From JBJXFY01 sp046155815 (GTDB lineage: Bacteria > Verrucomicrobiota > Verrucomicrobiia > Limisphaerales > CAIMTB01), in NCBI GenBank assembly GCA_046155815.1, contig JBJXFY010000171.1, forward strand, positions 1 to 15,460: DNA of 15,460 nt, in the 5' to 3' direction. Each line of letters opens with the position of its first letter. Position 1 is the first letter of the stretch. The position numbers and the translations under genes are program-made. Below the pieces are notes generated by a model that saw only the letters and a program-made list of their open reading frames with translations, did no database searches and was not told the DNA's origin. Shown here one piece after another: positions 1-7,235 of the stretch.

Positions 1-157
1 CGGCCCAGCCCGCGCCTCGGGCCACGCAGACGGCGCGGCCGACCAGGCGGCCGAGGCCCCACAGGGCCAGCAGGAGGACAGGGCCGGAGGCCAGTGCGAG
101 CAGCCGGAGGAGCAGCCCGGCGGTTTCCCCGTGGGCGTGATTGGGCGGAAAAATCAT
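1..157 (-). CDS. Possible N-terminus of a membrane protein (partial)
   Basis: A minus-strand frame starts with ATG at 157-155 and stays open to the window edge (52 codons). An in-frame stop lies upstream at 229-227, and no ATG or GTG lies between it and this start. The peptide begins MIFPPNHAHGETAG and continues as a Leu/Ala/Gly/Val-rich stretch (about residues 13-35) that looks like a first transmembrane segment, followed by Arg-containing loops. No domain can be named from so short a piece. Because it stands next to membrane glycosyltransferase genes and is divergent from the gene at 476, another membrane protein of the same neighbourhood is plausible, but that is inference. No convincing ribosome binding site precedes the start. 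GC-rich antisense frames often look Leu-rich, so a chance frame is a real alternative. Confidence 0.4.
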   Translation of the reverse strand, partial: MIFPPNHAHGETAGLLLRLLALASGPVLLLALWGLGRLVGRAVCVARGAGWA

Positions 158-475
158 GCACGGCAGCGGACGGACGTGGCCGGCGGCGCTTCTGACCGGC
201 AGTCTTCCGGCCGGTGGTGCGGCACGTCAATGGCGCGGGCCGCCCCGGCGTGCGGCGGTCGCAACCACCCCGATCACCACGGCCAGGGACTGCGATCCCC
301 GTCCCGCCAGCGCGGCCGGTCTCGTCCCGGCGGTGGTGGTGGCGGGCGCTGAGCTACGGCGCCGCGTACGCGGTGCGGCCGGGCTGATGCCGGAGCGAGG
401 CTGCCCGCCCGTCCGTTTGGTGGCGCCGGCATTTTTTCTTGAGCGAGGCCGGCCGGCCGCTCGTAGCCTTGGCCA
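158..475. other. Divergent intergenic region with no gene seen
   Basis: This stretch of about 318 bases is very GC-rich. I find no convincing ORF: the open frames across it have Arg/Pro/Gly-rich translations typical of non-coding GC-rich DNA. A T-rich patch at 432-440 marks the start of the likely promoter of the gene at 476. No clear promoter could be picked for the minus-strand frame starting at 157. Confidence 0.5.
439..469 (+). promoter_or_regulatory. Putative promoter of the glycosyltransferase gene at 476, predicting a leaderless transcript
   Basis: TTGAGC at 439-444 can serve as the -35 box and TAGCCT at 464-469 as the -10 box, with a rather long 19-base spacer. The -10 box matches TATAAT at positions 1, 2 and 6. 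Transcription starting 7 bases past the box would begin at A476, the first base of the ATG, giving a leaderless mRNA. That agrees with the absence of a Shine-Dalgarno sequence. The same CGTAGCCT octamer occurs at the same distance before a start codon at 4105. Confidence 0.4.
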
Positions 476-2095
476 ATGAGTGACTTGGGAACCGGGGCGG
501 CCTTCCGCCCGGCGGTGCCACGGGGCGGGTGGTGGCTGGCCGTGGCGTGGGCGGTGCTCTTCACGCTGGTGGCGGCCCGCTGGCAGTGGCGCAACCGGGA
601 CATCGGCTTTCATGACCGGCATGGGTGGCTGTCGGCCATCGTCGCCGTCGTGGCGCACAACTATGCCGGGCATGGTTTCAGCCGGAGCGTGGCGCCGGAA
701 CACAACTACCCGTCCTCCGTCCAACCGGCAGACACGTACGGCCGGTGGCCGCCGCTGTACTTCATGGGCGTGGGGGGCGCGGTGCGGCTGTTCGGAGAAT
801 CGCACGCCACCTTTCACCTGTTCGCCCTGGGGATCACGCTGCTGCAAATCGGTGCGGTCGGGTTGCTGGCCGGCCGGCTTTTGGGCTGGCCGGGCGGGGC
901 GGTGGCGGCCGTGGTATGGGCGACCAGCCCGCTGATGTTTTCCGACGGCCGGGTGCTGCATCTCCTCCACTTGACCGTGGCCTGCGTGATGTTGTCCCTC
1001 GCGGCCCTGGTGGAGTGGTCGCGCCGGCAGGAGGCGGGCGGCAGCGGGCGGCGGTGGCTCGCCCTTGGGCTCCTAGCCGTGGCGCTGGGCTGCTCGAGCA
1101 GCTGGGAGGCGGCGCTGATGGGGCCAAGCCTATGGCTGGCCGCGTGGTGGGCGGGGCACCGGCCGCTGCGGCGCGCCGCGGTGGCGGCGACCCTGGCCAG
1201 CGCGGCGGTTGTCGTGTTCTGGCTCATCCTGTTCAACCTGCACACCGAGGCGCGCGCGGATCTGCTGGCCACGCTGAAGATGCGCATGAACCTCGGCGGC
1301 TATGAACTGCCGGCGTTCAATCCCTACCGTCTGTTTCAGGTCGCGGCCTACGGACACACCCAGGGCCGGAGCTTCCTCCGGCTGGCCGGCGAAGGGCTCA
1401 CCCTCGACCTGACGACCCTGGGCTGGCTGTCGGTCACGGGCTATCTCGCGCTGCCCGTGCTGGTCGGCTGGCGGCGCGGGGGCTGGCTGCCGGCCGACCA
1501 GCGGGCCGTGCTGGGATGTGTCCTGCTGATGCCCCTCGCCTGGTACGGAATCTTTCCCCGGCATGCGCTGTGGCATTCCTACGAGATGCTTCAGGCGCTG
1601 CCCGGAGGAGGCCTGGGCATCGCCTGTCTGGTGACCTTGTGGGCGCGGTGCGCGACGGCACCGGAGGGTCTGATGGCGCGCCGCCTGTTCGGCTGGGTGC
1701 TGGGCCTGGCGGCCCCAGGTGCCCTGCTGCTCGGACAGCTCGGCGACGGCATCCGCTGGCGTGGACAACTGCTCCCCAAGCCGGAATTGATCGCGTTCGG
1801 CGAGGCACTCGACCGGTCGCTGCCGGCTGGGGCGATCGTGCTGGTGCCCGAAGTCTCCCATGTGCCGCTGTACTATGGTCGGCGGCCGATGATCCGCGGC
1901 GTGCAAAGGCGGGAGGATCTCGATCAGACCGTAGAGTTTCTGCGCCGCCACGGGGTCACGGAGCCGGTCTTTTTTGCGGCGCGCACGGCGGATGCGGTGC
2001 GGTCCGTGACCGGCCGGCCACCCGGACCCGCCGACGGTCGGGAGGACGGCGCGCTGTTTGTCGTGCCGGTGGATCCGCCAGTCCCAAGGCCTTGA
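476..2095 (+). CDS. GT-C fold membrane glycosyltransferase (PMT/ArnT-like)
   Basis: A 539-residue integral membrane protein with roughly 11-12 hydrophobic segments, the first at about residues 18-35. It has the layout of dolichyl-phosphate-mannose-protein mannosyltransferase-like (GT39/GT83-type) enzymes. An acidic residue follows the first membrane segment in the first outer loop (Asp47 in GFHDRHGW), where the catalytic acid of GT-C enzymes sits. A YGRWPPLYF motif follows at 88-96, comparable to the YPPLY motif of the family. RHALWHSYE at 362-370 precedes a late membrane segment, and a soluble, probably periplasmic, C-terminal part runs from about 430 to 539. Such enzymes transfer a sugar from a polyprenyl-phosphate donor to an acceptor on the outer face of the inner membrane; donor and acceptor cannot be told from sequence. 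ATG 476 fits the promoter just upstream. It is convergent with the methyltransferase ending at 2113 (17 bases between stops). Confidence 0.8.
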   Translation: MSDLGTGAAFRPAVPRGGWWLAVAWAVLFTLVAARWQWRNRDIGFHDRHGWLSAIVAVVAHNYAGHGFSRSVAPEHNYPSSVQPADTYGRWPPLYFMGVGGAVRLFGESHATFHLFALGITLLQIGAVGLLAGRLLGWPGGAVAAVVWATSPLMFSDGRVLHLLHLTVACVMLSLAALVEWSRRQEAGGSGRRWLALGLLAVALGCSSSWEAALMGPSLWLAAWWAGHRPLRRAAVAATLASAAVVVFWLILFNLHTEARADLLATLKMRMNLGGYELPAFNPYRLFQVAAYGHTQGRSFLRLAGEGLTLDLTTLGWLSVTGYLALPVLVGWRRGGWLPADQRAVLGCVLLMPLAWYGIFPRHALWHSYEMLQALPGGGLGIACLVTLWARCATAPEGLMARRLFGWVLGLAAPGALLLGQLGDGIRWRGQLLPKPELIAFGEALDRSLPAGAIVLVPEVSHVPLYYGRRPMIRGVQRREDLDQTVEFLRRHGVTEPVFFAARTADAVRSVTGRPPGPADGREDGALFVVPVDPPVPRP

Positions 2096-2112
2096 ACGGG
2101 CCGGTCCCGCGG

Positions 2113-2820
2113 TCATCTACGCCGGGCCAGGGTGAGGTACTGCGCGCCCAGCGGCAGGCCGGAGAGCCACGGCTCGAGGGGTCTGAACCACGCCAGCGCG
2201 CGGGGAAGATAGAACAGGAAATCCTGCCCCAGCGGCTCAAGCCCGTGGGTTCGGACCAGTGCCCGGGCGCCGGGCGGGGGGATCTTGACTGCCTCGCGGT
2301 CAAAGGCGATGCGGCTCATGACGAGCTGCGTGCCCGGGTTCCAGGGATTGTTCTCCCATAGGGCGAAGAGACCGCCGGGTTTCAGCGACTTCCGCACGTA
2401 GTCCATCGCCCCCGGCCGGTGTTCGGGTGGGATGTGGTGGAAAACGCCGTTGCAGAAGACGAGGTCGAAGGCGGCCTCTTCCGGCGGGACGGTGAGCGGG
2501 CGGAAGTCCGCCGGCAGGCCGACGTGCTCCTGACGGGCCAATTCCAGGGAGGCCTCGGAGATGTCCGCGCCCGTCACGCGCCGCACGCCGGCAAGGCCCA
2601 GCAGCAGCCTGACCGAGCCGCCTGTGCCGCAGCCGAAGTCGAGGATGCGCGCCGGGCGCGCGCCCAGCCCGTGCAGCCGGCGCTGGAGCCAGCGGATGCG
2701 GCCTTCGGCGAAATAGTGCTTGTCCTCGCCGCTGACGGACAAGCCGCGGGCCAGTTCGGCATCGTAATTGGTGGCAAACTGGTCGAACGAGGCGCGGGGC
2801 GGGGAATCGGCAGGGTTCAT
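2113..2820 (-). CDS. Class I SAM-dependent methyltransferase
   Basis: A 235-residue soluble protein with a Rossmann-type methyltransferase core. Motif I is ILDFGCGTGG (59-68), the acidic end of strand 2 is GADIS (84-88), motif II lies in FDLVFCNGVFHHI (118-130), and LKPGG (146-150) precedes strand 5. ENNPWNPGT at 156-164 and the following MSRIAFDREA resemble methyltransferases I know from polysaccharide and glycosyltransferase clusters. The ATG at 2820-2818 overlaps the TGA of the upstream GT2 gene (ATGA), so translation is probably coupled and the two proteins are likely to work together, perhaps methylating a lipid-linked sugar or its carrier. The substrate is unknown. No strong Shine-Dalgarno sequence is visible, consistent with coupling. 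Confidence 0.85.
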   Translation of the reverse strand: MNPADSPPRASFDQFATNYDAELARGLSVSGEDKHYFAEGRIRWLQRRLHGLGARPARILDFGCGTGGSVRLLLGLAGVRRVTGADISEASLELARQEHVGLPADFRPLTVPPEEAAFDLVFCNGVFHHIPPEHRPGAMDYVRKSLKPGGLFALWENNPWNPGTQLVMSRIAFDREAVKIPPPGARALVRTHGLEPLGQDFLFYLPRALAWFRPLEPWLSGLPLGAQYLTLARRR

Positions 2821-3989
2821 CGCCGGGGCAGGTTGATCATGCTGATGACGAAGGCGCCCATGGCGGAGGCAAACCCGAGAGCCACAAGCGTCGCGCCCGG
2901 GATCACCAGCCGCATCGTGCTCGCGTAATCCAGCGGGCCGAAGCCGGCCAGCCGCCAGTGGTTCACCGCCAGCAGCAGCAGGATGATCCCCCCCGCAGCG
3001 CTGAGGCCGGACAGGATCAGGCTGCGCTCAAGCGGCATGGCCTTGAGCAGCCTGTCGAGGCGGCGGCTGGGCGGCAGAAGGCGTTCCCGAACGGAAAACA
3101 CCTTCGTCACCACGCCGAAGATCAGCGACGTCCAGCCCATGATCAGCGCGAGGCTGGCAAAGAGCAGCGTATGCGCGTCCAGCCGTGCGCCCCACACCGC
3201 CACGCCTGGAAACGCGAGCACATAGCCAAGCCCGCCCAGCGCGAGGCCGGCCAAGCCCGGAATGACAAACAGCCACCGCGGGCTCGAGACGAGGAAGAAG
3301 CGCAGCGTGCGCCAGCCGTCGCGGAAAGTCTTGAGGTGCGGCGCGTGCGCCTTGCGGCCGTCCGGGTGCAGCGTGATCGGCACCTCGCTGATCTTCGCGC
3401 CGGTGAGGGACGCCTTGATGAGCATCTCGGTGGCGAACTCCATGCCGGTGCAGCGCTGGTCGAGGCCCTGCTGCCAGTCCTTCCGGAAGCCGCGCAGGCC
3501 GCAGTAGATGTCATGCACCGGCGAGCCGAACATCCACCGGGCCATCAGCGTGAACATCGGATTGCCCCACCACCGGTGCAGGAAGGGCATCGCCCCGGGC
3601 TTGATCGTGCCGCCGCCCCACGGCAGCCGGCAGCCCTGCACCAGATCATGTCCTTCGCGCAGCTTGGTGATGAACTTGCCCAGCTCGAGGAAGTCATAGC
3701 TGTCGTCCGCGTCGCCCATCACCACCCACCTGCCGCGTGCCGCCTCGATGCCGCCCATGAGCGCGGCGCCGTAGCCCTTGGCCGGCACCGCCACGACGCG
3801 CGCGCCGGCGTCGGTGGCCAGCTTTTGCGAGCCGTCCGTGCTGCCGTTGTCGGCCACCACCACCTCGCCGGCGATACCCAGTTCGCGGATGGCCCGCACG
3901 GCCTTCTCGACGCAGGTAGCCACCGTGTCGGCCTCGTTGAGGCAGGGCATCAGCACGGTCAGGTCCGACGGCGTGGGTTCGCTTGGCAT
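2817..3989 (-). CDS. GT2 glycosyltransferase, polyprenyl-phosphate sugar synthase type, with C-terminal membrane segments
   Basis: A 390-residue protein. The N-terminal GT-A domain begins at once with SDLTVLMPCLNEADTV (8-23). VVVADNGSTDGS (43-54) is the nucleotide-binding strand, MGDADDSYDF (91-100) carries the metal-binding DxD-type acids, and IYCGLRGFRKD (161-171) and GMEFATEMLIKA (182-193) are typical of DPM1-like synthases. Four hydrophobic segments follow at about 239-262, 273-296, 322-342 and 362-385. The expected reaction is transfer of a sugar from a nucleotide sugar to polyprenyl phosphate at the inner face of the membrane. I choose ATG 3989 because the GT2 fold starts there. A longer frame to 4199 would overlap the divergent gene and adds a low-complexity extension. 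It overlaps the downstream methyltransferase by 4 bases and diverges from the GT-C gene at 4099. Confidence 0.85.
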   Translation of the reverse strand: MPSEPTPSDLTVLMPCLNEADTVATCVEKAVRAIRELGIAGEVVVADNGSTDGSQKLATDAGARVVAVPAKGYGAALMGGIEAARGRWVVMGDADDSYDFLELGKFITKLREGHDLVQGCRLPWGGGTIKPGAMPFLHRWWGNPMFTLMARWMFGSPVHDIYCGLRGFRKDWQQGLDQRCTGMEFATEMLIKASLTGAKISEVPITLHPDGRKAHAPHLKTFRDGWRTLRFFLVSSPRWLFVIPGLAGLALGGLGYVLAFPGVAVWGARLDAHTLLFASLALIMGWTSLIFGVVTKVFSVRERLLPPSRRLDRLLKAMPLERSLILSGLSAAGGIILLLLAVNHWRLAGFGPLDYASTMRLVIPGATLVALGFASAMGAFVISMINLPRR

Positions 3990-4068
3990 GGTGTGGCGGG
4001 GCGCGGACGGGCCGCGCTCCGAACCGCCGAAACGCAACCAGCCTCGCCGCCGCAAAGAAAGCCTTTCC

Positions 4069-4098
4069 TTGGCAGGCGCGGGTGGCGGTTCGTAGCCT
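4069..4098 (+). promoter_or_regulatory. Putative promoter of the glycosyltransferase gene near 4099
   Basis: TTGGCA at 4069-4074 and TAGCCT at 4093-4098 are separated by 18 bases, a good sigma-70-like arrangement with -10 matches at positions 1, 2 and 6. The -10 box ends directly against the ATG at 4099, so an mRNA starting 7 bases past the box would begin at 4105, an in-frame GTG. This copies the geometry at 476: CGTAGCCT, six bases, start codon. If the promoter is real, translation would begin at GTG 4105 rather than ATG 4099. Confidence 0.45.
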
Positions 4099-5697
4099 AT
4101 GACCGTGGTACCGGAAGCCGCACCGTCGAAAGAACCGTCCGCCGCGCCGCCGGAAGGGCGTTCCGCGTGGGTGGTGCCCGTGGTGCTGGTGCTGGTCACG
4201 GTAGTTTTCTACTGGCGTTACCAGTTTCGCAGCTTCGGCTTTTATCGTGACGCCGGTATCTACCTGTCCGGCGCCCTCGGCCTGGCGGCGGGGGAGGGCT
4301 ACCGCCTGGTGCCGTTTTCGGGCCAGCCGGTGATCGGCGTGTATCCGCCGTTGCAGTCGCTGCTGCTCTCGCCGTTCGTGCGGCTCGGTGGCGCGAGCCT
4401 GCCGGAGATGGTGCCGTGGGTGAACGGCGGCATGATCCTGCTGGCGGTCGCGGCGGTGCTGGCCGGCTGGCGCGTAATGGTACGCCTTGGAAGTCCTGCG
4501 TGGCTGGCCGGGCTGCTCGCGCTCAATCTAGCCCTCGCCATGCGCTGGTTCGAATGGACGTTCTGGCTCATGTCGGACATCGGCTTCACGGCGCTGCTGC
4601 TGCTGCTCGCCGGGCGGGTGCTGGCGCGGCCGGACGACCGCGGGGACCGCTGGCTGTGGCTGGTCGTTGGCCTGGGCCTGGCCACCGCGTACCTGTGGCG
4701 CGTCGCCGCGTTCGGCGCCCTCGCCGCGACGGCGCTCCTCGCGGTCTGGGCCGGCTGGCGCCGCGGGAATTGGACGCCCGTGTTGGCCTTCTGCGGGCCG
4801 TGCCTGCTGGCGGGGCTGGGCTGGTGGCTGTTGTCCCGGCAGGCCATCGGCTACGGCAACATCTATCCCGTGATCATCCAGCAGGCGGGCGGCGGCCTGG
4901 CCGGGTACAGCCGCCTCGTGCTCGGCCAGTTCGGGGAACTGCTGTCCGGTCGGGCCTTGTGGGAGGCCATGATCGTGCCACTGAGCCGGCTGCCGATAGC
5001 CCTGGGACGCGCCTCGCCCGCGGCGGCGTGGCTGGTGAGCGCCGCGGGCTTTGTGCTGGCGGCTGGCGTGGCGGTGACCGCCGTGCTTGGGCTGCGGCGG
5101 GCGCGCCGCGAAAGGGAGCTGGCGCTCGCCTTCGTGGCACTCGCCTACCTCGCGTTTGTTATGGTCATCCCGAACGGCGCCGATCACGTCCACCGGTACC
5201 TGTTTCCCGTGCTGCCGCTGCTCCTTGGCCTCTCGGTGAGGTGGCTGGGCGGTGTGCTGCCGGCCCGTTGGCGCCGGCCGGCGGCGATCGCCGTGACGGT
5301 CGCTCTCCTCGGCACGGCCGCGGCGAACGCGGCCATGACAGTCCGCGCGAGCAACTTCGCCAGCCGCCAGTACGCGCTCGACGAATTGAAGGAGGTGGCC
5401 GACTGGACCCGCGCGCACACGCCGCCCGAGGCCCTCGTCGCAGTGGACTATACGCTGCCGTTCGTCCACTTCCACCTCTGGTCGGGCCGCAAGCTGGTCA
5501 CGGACACGGACCATCCCGGCGTCGCCGGGAGCCACATCCGGACGGATTTGATGGGGGAGGCGCGCGCCGCGCCCTACACGCTCATGAGTGACCAGGGCTT
5601 TGCGCCCTACCGTCCAGCCGGCGGGTTCGAGGAGGTCAAGGTTTCGCGCAACGGCCATTTCCGCCTGCTCCGCCGGCTGGAGGGCGGCGCCCGCTGA
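4099..5697 (+). CDS. GT-C fold membrane glycosyltransferase (PMT/ArnT-like)
   Basis: A 532-residue membrane protein with about 11 hydrophobic segments, the first at about 24-41. The first outer loop has YRDAGIYLSGA (49-59), placing Asp51 where the GT-C catalytic acid is expected, and VYPPL at 81-85 is the classical motif after that loop. HRYLFPVLPLLLG (365-377) matches the late R-Y-x-x-P-x-x-P motif of the family. A soluble, probably periplasmic, C-terminal part (about 414-532) includes LKEVADWTRAHTPPEALV, as often seen in these enzymes. It should use a lipid-linked sugar at the outer membrane face; substrate unknown. ATG 4099 gives the longest sensible product, but the -10 box at 4093-4098 suggests an in-frame GTG at 4105 as the real, leaderless start. 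The first 22 residues are low-complexity and not informative. The GT2 and methyltransferase genes downstream are on the same strand and may be co-expressed. Confidence 0.82.
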   Translation: MTVVPEAAPSKEPSAAPPEGRSAWVVPVVLVLVTVVFYWRYQFRSFGFYRDAGIYLSGALGLAAGEGYRLVPFSGQPVIGVYPPLQSLLLSPFVRLGGASLPEMVPWVNGGMILLAVAAVLAGWRVMVRLGSPAWLAGLLALNLALAMRWFEWTFWLMSDIGFTALLLLLAGRVLARPDDRGDRWLWLVVGLGLATAYLWRVAAFGALAATALLAVWAGWRRGNWTPVLAFCGPCLLAGLGWWLLSRQAIGYGNIYPVIIQQAGGGLAGYSRLVLGQFGELLSGRALWEAMIVPLSRLPIALGRASPAAAWLVSAAGFVLAAGVAVTAVLGLRRARRERELALAFVALAYLAFVMVIPNGADHVHRYLFPVLPLLLGLSVRWLGGVLPARWRRPAAIAVTVALLGTAAANAAMTVRASNFASRQYALDELKEVADWTRAHTPPEALVAVDYTLPFVHFHLWSGRKLVTDTDHPGVAGSHIRTDLMGEARAAPYTLMSDQGFAPYRPAGGFEEVKVSRNGHFRLLRRLEGGAR

Positions 5698-5781
5698 TGC
5701 CGGCCGGCAGGGTTGGACGGGTTTGAATGTGCTTGGAACCCGGCCTCGTCACTGGCGAGTTTCACACCCGGCGCAAGTCTG

Positions 5782-6510
5782 ATGAACACCGAAGCTTTGT
5801 CCCTGCAGTCGCCGGCCGCCGTCCTGGGGGTCGTCATGCCTGCCTACAACGAAGAGGCGACGATCACCGAGGTCGTCGAGCTCGTGCTGCGGCAGCCGGT
5901 CGTCCATGAACTGGTCATCGTGGACGACTGCTCGAAGGATCGAACGTTTGAGGTGCTGCAGGGCTTGGCGGCGAAGCATCCCAAGATCCGGCTCCTGCGC
6001 CACGACGTGAACCAGGGCAAGGGTGCCGCGCTCCGCACGGGCTTCAGCCACATGACCGCGCCCATCGTCATCATCCAGGACGCCGACATGGAGTACGACC
6101 CCGGGGAGTACCCGCGGATCATGGGGCCGATCGTGGAGGGACGCGGGGACGTGGTGTTCGGCTCGCGGTTCCTTGGCGGCTCGAGCGCCCATCGGGTGCT
6201 CTACTATTGGCACTCCGTGGGCAACAAGGTGCTGACCACGCTCTCGAACATGTTCACCAACCTGAACCTCACGGACATGGAGACGTGCTACAAATGCTTC
6301 CGGCTCGAGGTGCTGCGGAAGATCCGCTTGGAGGAGAACCGCTTCGGCTTCGAGCCGGAGATCACCGCCAAGGTGGCGCGCCTGGGGGTGCGCATTTTCG
6401 AGGTGCCCATTTCCTACTACGGCCGCACCTATGCCGAGGGGAAGAAGATCGGCTGGAAGGACGGGTTCAGCGCGCTGCGATGCATCGTGAAGTACAGCTT
6501 CGGCTCATGA
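5782..6510 (+). CDS. GT2 glycosyltransferase, polyprenyl-phosphate mannose/glucose synthase-like
   Basis: A 242-residue single-domain GT-A enzyme without membrane segments, unlike the GT2 at 2817-3989. Key parts are VVMPAYNEEATI (17-28), LVIVDDCSKD (44-53), NQGKGAALRTGF (77-88), the metal site IIQDADMEYDP (97-107, acids Asp100 and Asp102), FGSRF (126-130), TDMETCYKCFR (164-174) and FGFEPEITAK (189-198). This set is typical of bacterial homologues of dolichol-phosphate mannosyltransferase, which make a polyprenyl-phosphate-linked sugar in the cytoplasm. I choose ATG 5782 because the GT2 fold begins about 15 residues later; an upstream TTG at 5713 is in frame but less likely. The gene follows the GT-C gene by 84 bases and overlaps the next methyltransferase gene by ATGA, so the three may be one unit: donor synthesis, transfer and modification. 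Confidence 0.88.
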   Translation: MNTEALSLQSPAAVLGVVMPAYNEEATITEVVELVLRQPVVHELVIVDDCSKDRTFEVLQGLAAKHPKIRLLRHDVNQGKGAALRTGFSHMTAPIVIIQDADMEYDPGEYPRIMGPIVEGRGDVVFGSRFLGGSSAHRVLYYWHSVGNKVLTTLSNMFTNLNLTDMETCYKCFRLEVLRKIRLEENRFGFEPEITAKVARLGVRIFEVPISYYGRTYAEGKKIGWKDGFSALRCIVKYSFGS

Positions 6511-7220
6511 GCGCGCCCAACGCCGCCGCCGCCAACGCCTCCTTCGAATTCGAGGCCCTGAACGAGGCGGTGAACTACCGCCGCGCCGTCGTCCGCGAGT
6601 TCGCCCCCGTGCTTCACGGCACGGTCGTCGAGCTCGGTGCCGGCATCGGCCAAGTCGGCCGGATCCTCATGGCCCGGCCGGAGGTTCGCCGCTTCGTCGC
6701 CGTCGAGCCGGACGCGTCGTTCCACGCGCGCCTCGCCGCGGCGGTCGGCCCGGAGCGGATGGTTGCCGGTTCGCTGGCCGACCTGCCGGCCGACGTCGCG
6801 CCGGACGCCATCGTCGCCGTGAACGTCTTCGAGCACATCGAGGATGACGAGGGCGAGATGGCGCGGGCCTTCCGTCTGCTGCAGCCGCAGCGGGGCAGCC
6901 TCGGGATCTTCGTGCCGGCGCGGCCGGAGATCCATGCGCCGCTGGACGATGATTTCGGCCACTTCCGCCGCTACACCCGCCCCGGCCTGCGCGCCGCGCT
7001 GGAACGGGCCGGCTTCCGCGTCCGGACATTGCGCTACTTCAACGGCATCGGGTACCTCGCCTGGTGGTGGGCCTTCTGCGTGCGCCGGCAGCGGGGATTC
7101 AGCCGGACGGCGGTGCGGTTCTTCGACCGGGTGGTCTTCCCGCCCGCATACTGGTTCGAGAGCCGCGTCTGCTCGCCGCCCCTTGGCCAGAGCCTCGTGG
7201 CCCTCGCGCAGGCGGAGTGA
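6507..7220 (+). CDS. Class I SAM-dependent methyltransferase
   Basis: A 237-residue protein with SAM-binding motif I VVELGAGIGQVG (40-51), AVEPD (65-69) at the end of strand 2, AVNVFEHIEDDEGEM (104-118) around motif II, and GHFRRYTRPGLRAAL (151-165). The last is a frequent signature of type-11/12 methyltransferases found in glycosyltransferase gene clusters. A hydrophobic aromatic patch (IGYLAWWWAFCV, 181-192) may contact membrane or lipid. The ATG at 6507 overlaps the TGA of the GT2 gene (ATGA), indicating translational coupling and a shared pathway. The methyl acceptor is unknown. It is convergent with the minus-strand gene ending at 7236, with only 15 bases between stops and no recognisable hairpin terminator. 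Confidence 0.85.
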   Translation: MSAPNAAAANASFEFEALNEAVNYRRAVVREFAPVLHGTVVELGAGIGQVGRILMARPEVRRFVAVEPDASFHARLAAAVGPERMVAGSLADLPADVAPDAIVAVNVFEHIEDDEGEMARAFRLLQPQRGSLGIFVPARPEIHAPLDDDFGHFRRYTRPGLRAALERAGFRVRTLRYFNGIGYLAWWWAFCVRRQRGFSRTAVRFFDRVVFPPAYWFESRVCSPPLGQSLVALAQAE

Positions 7221-7235
7221 GGCCGTCGGCCGTGT

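Noticed and set aside
5713..5781. Upstream TTG start for the GT2 gene at 5782
   Set aside because: It adds 23 residues with no family resemblance, while ATG 5782 puts the fold close to the N-terminus as in homologues.
6207..7220. A longer start for the methyltransferase at 6507
   Set aside because: The extension overlaps the GT2 gene in another frame and has shadow-like composition. ATG 6507 in the ATGA overlap fits the fold.
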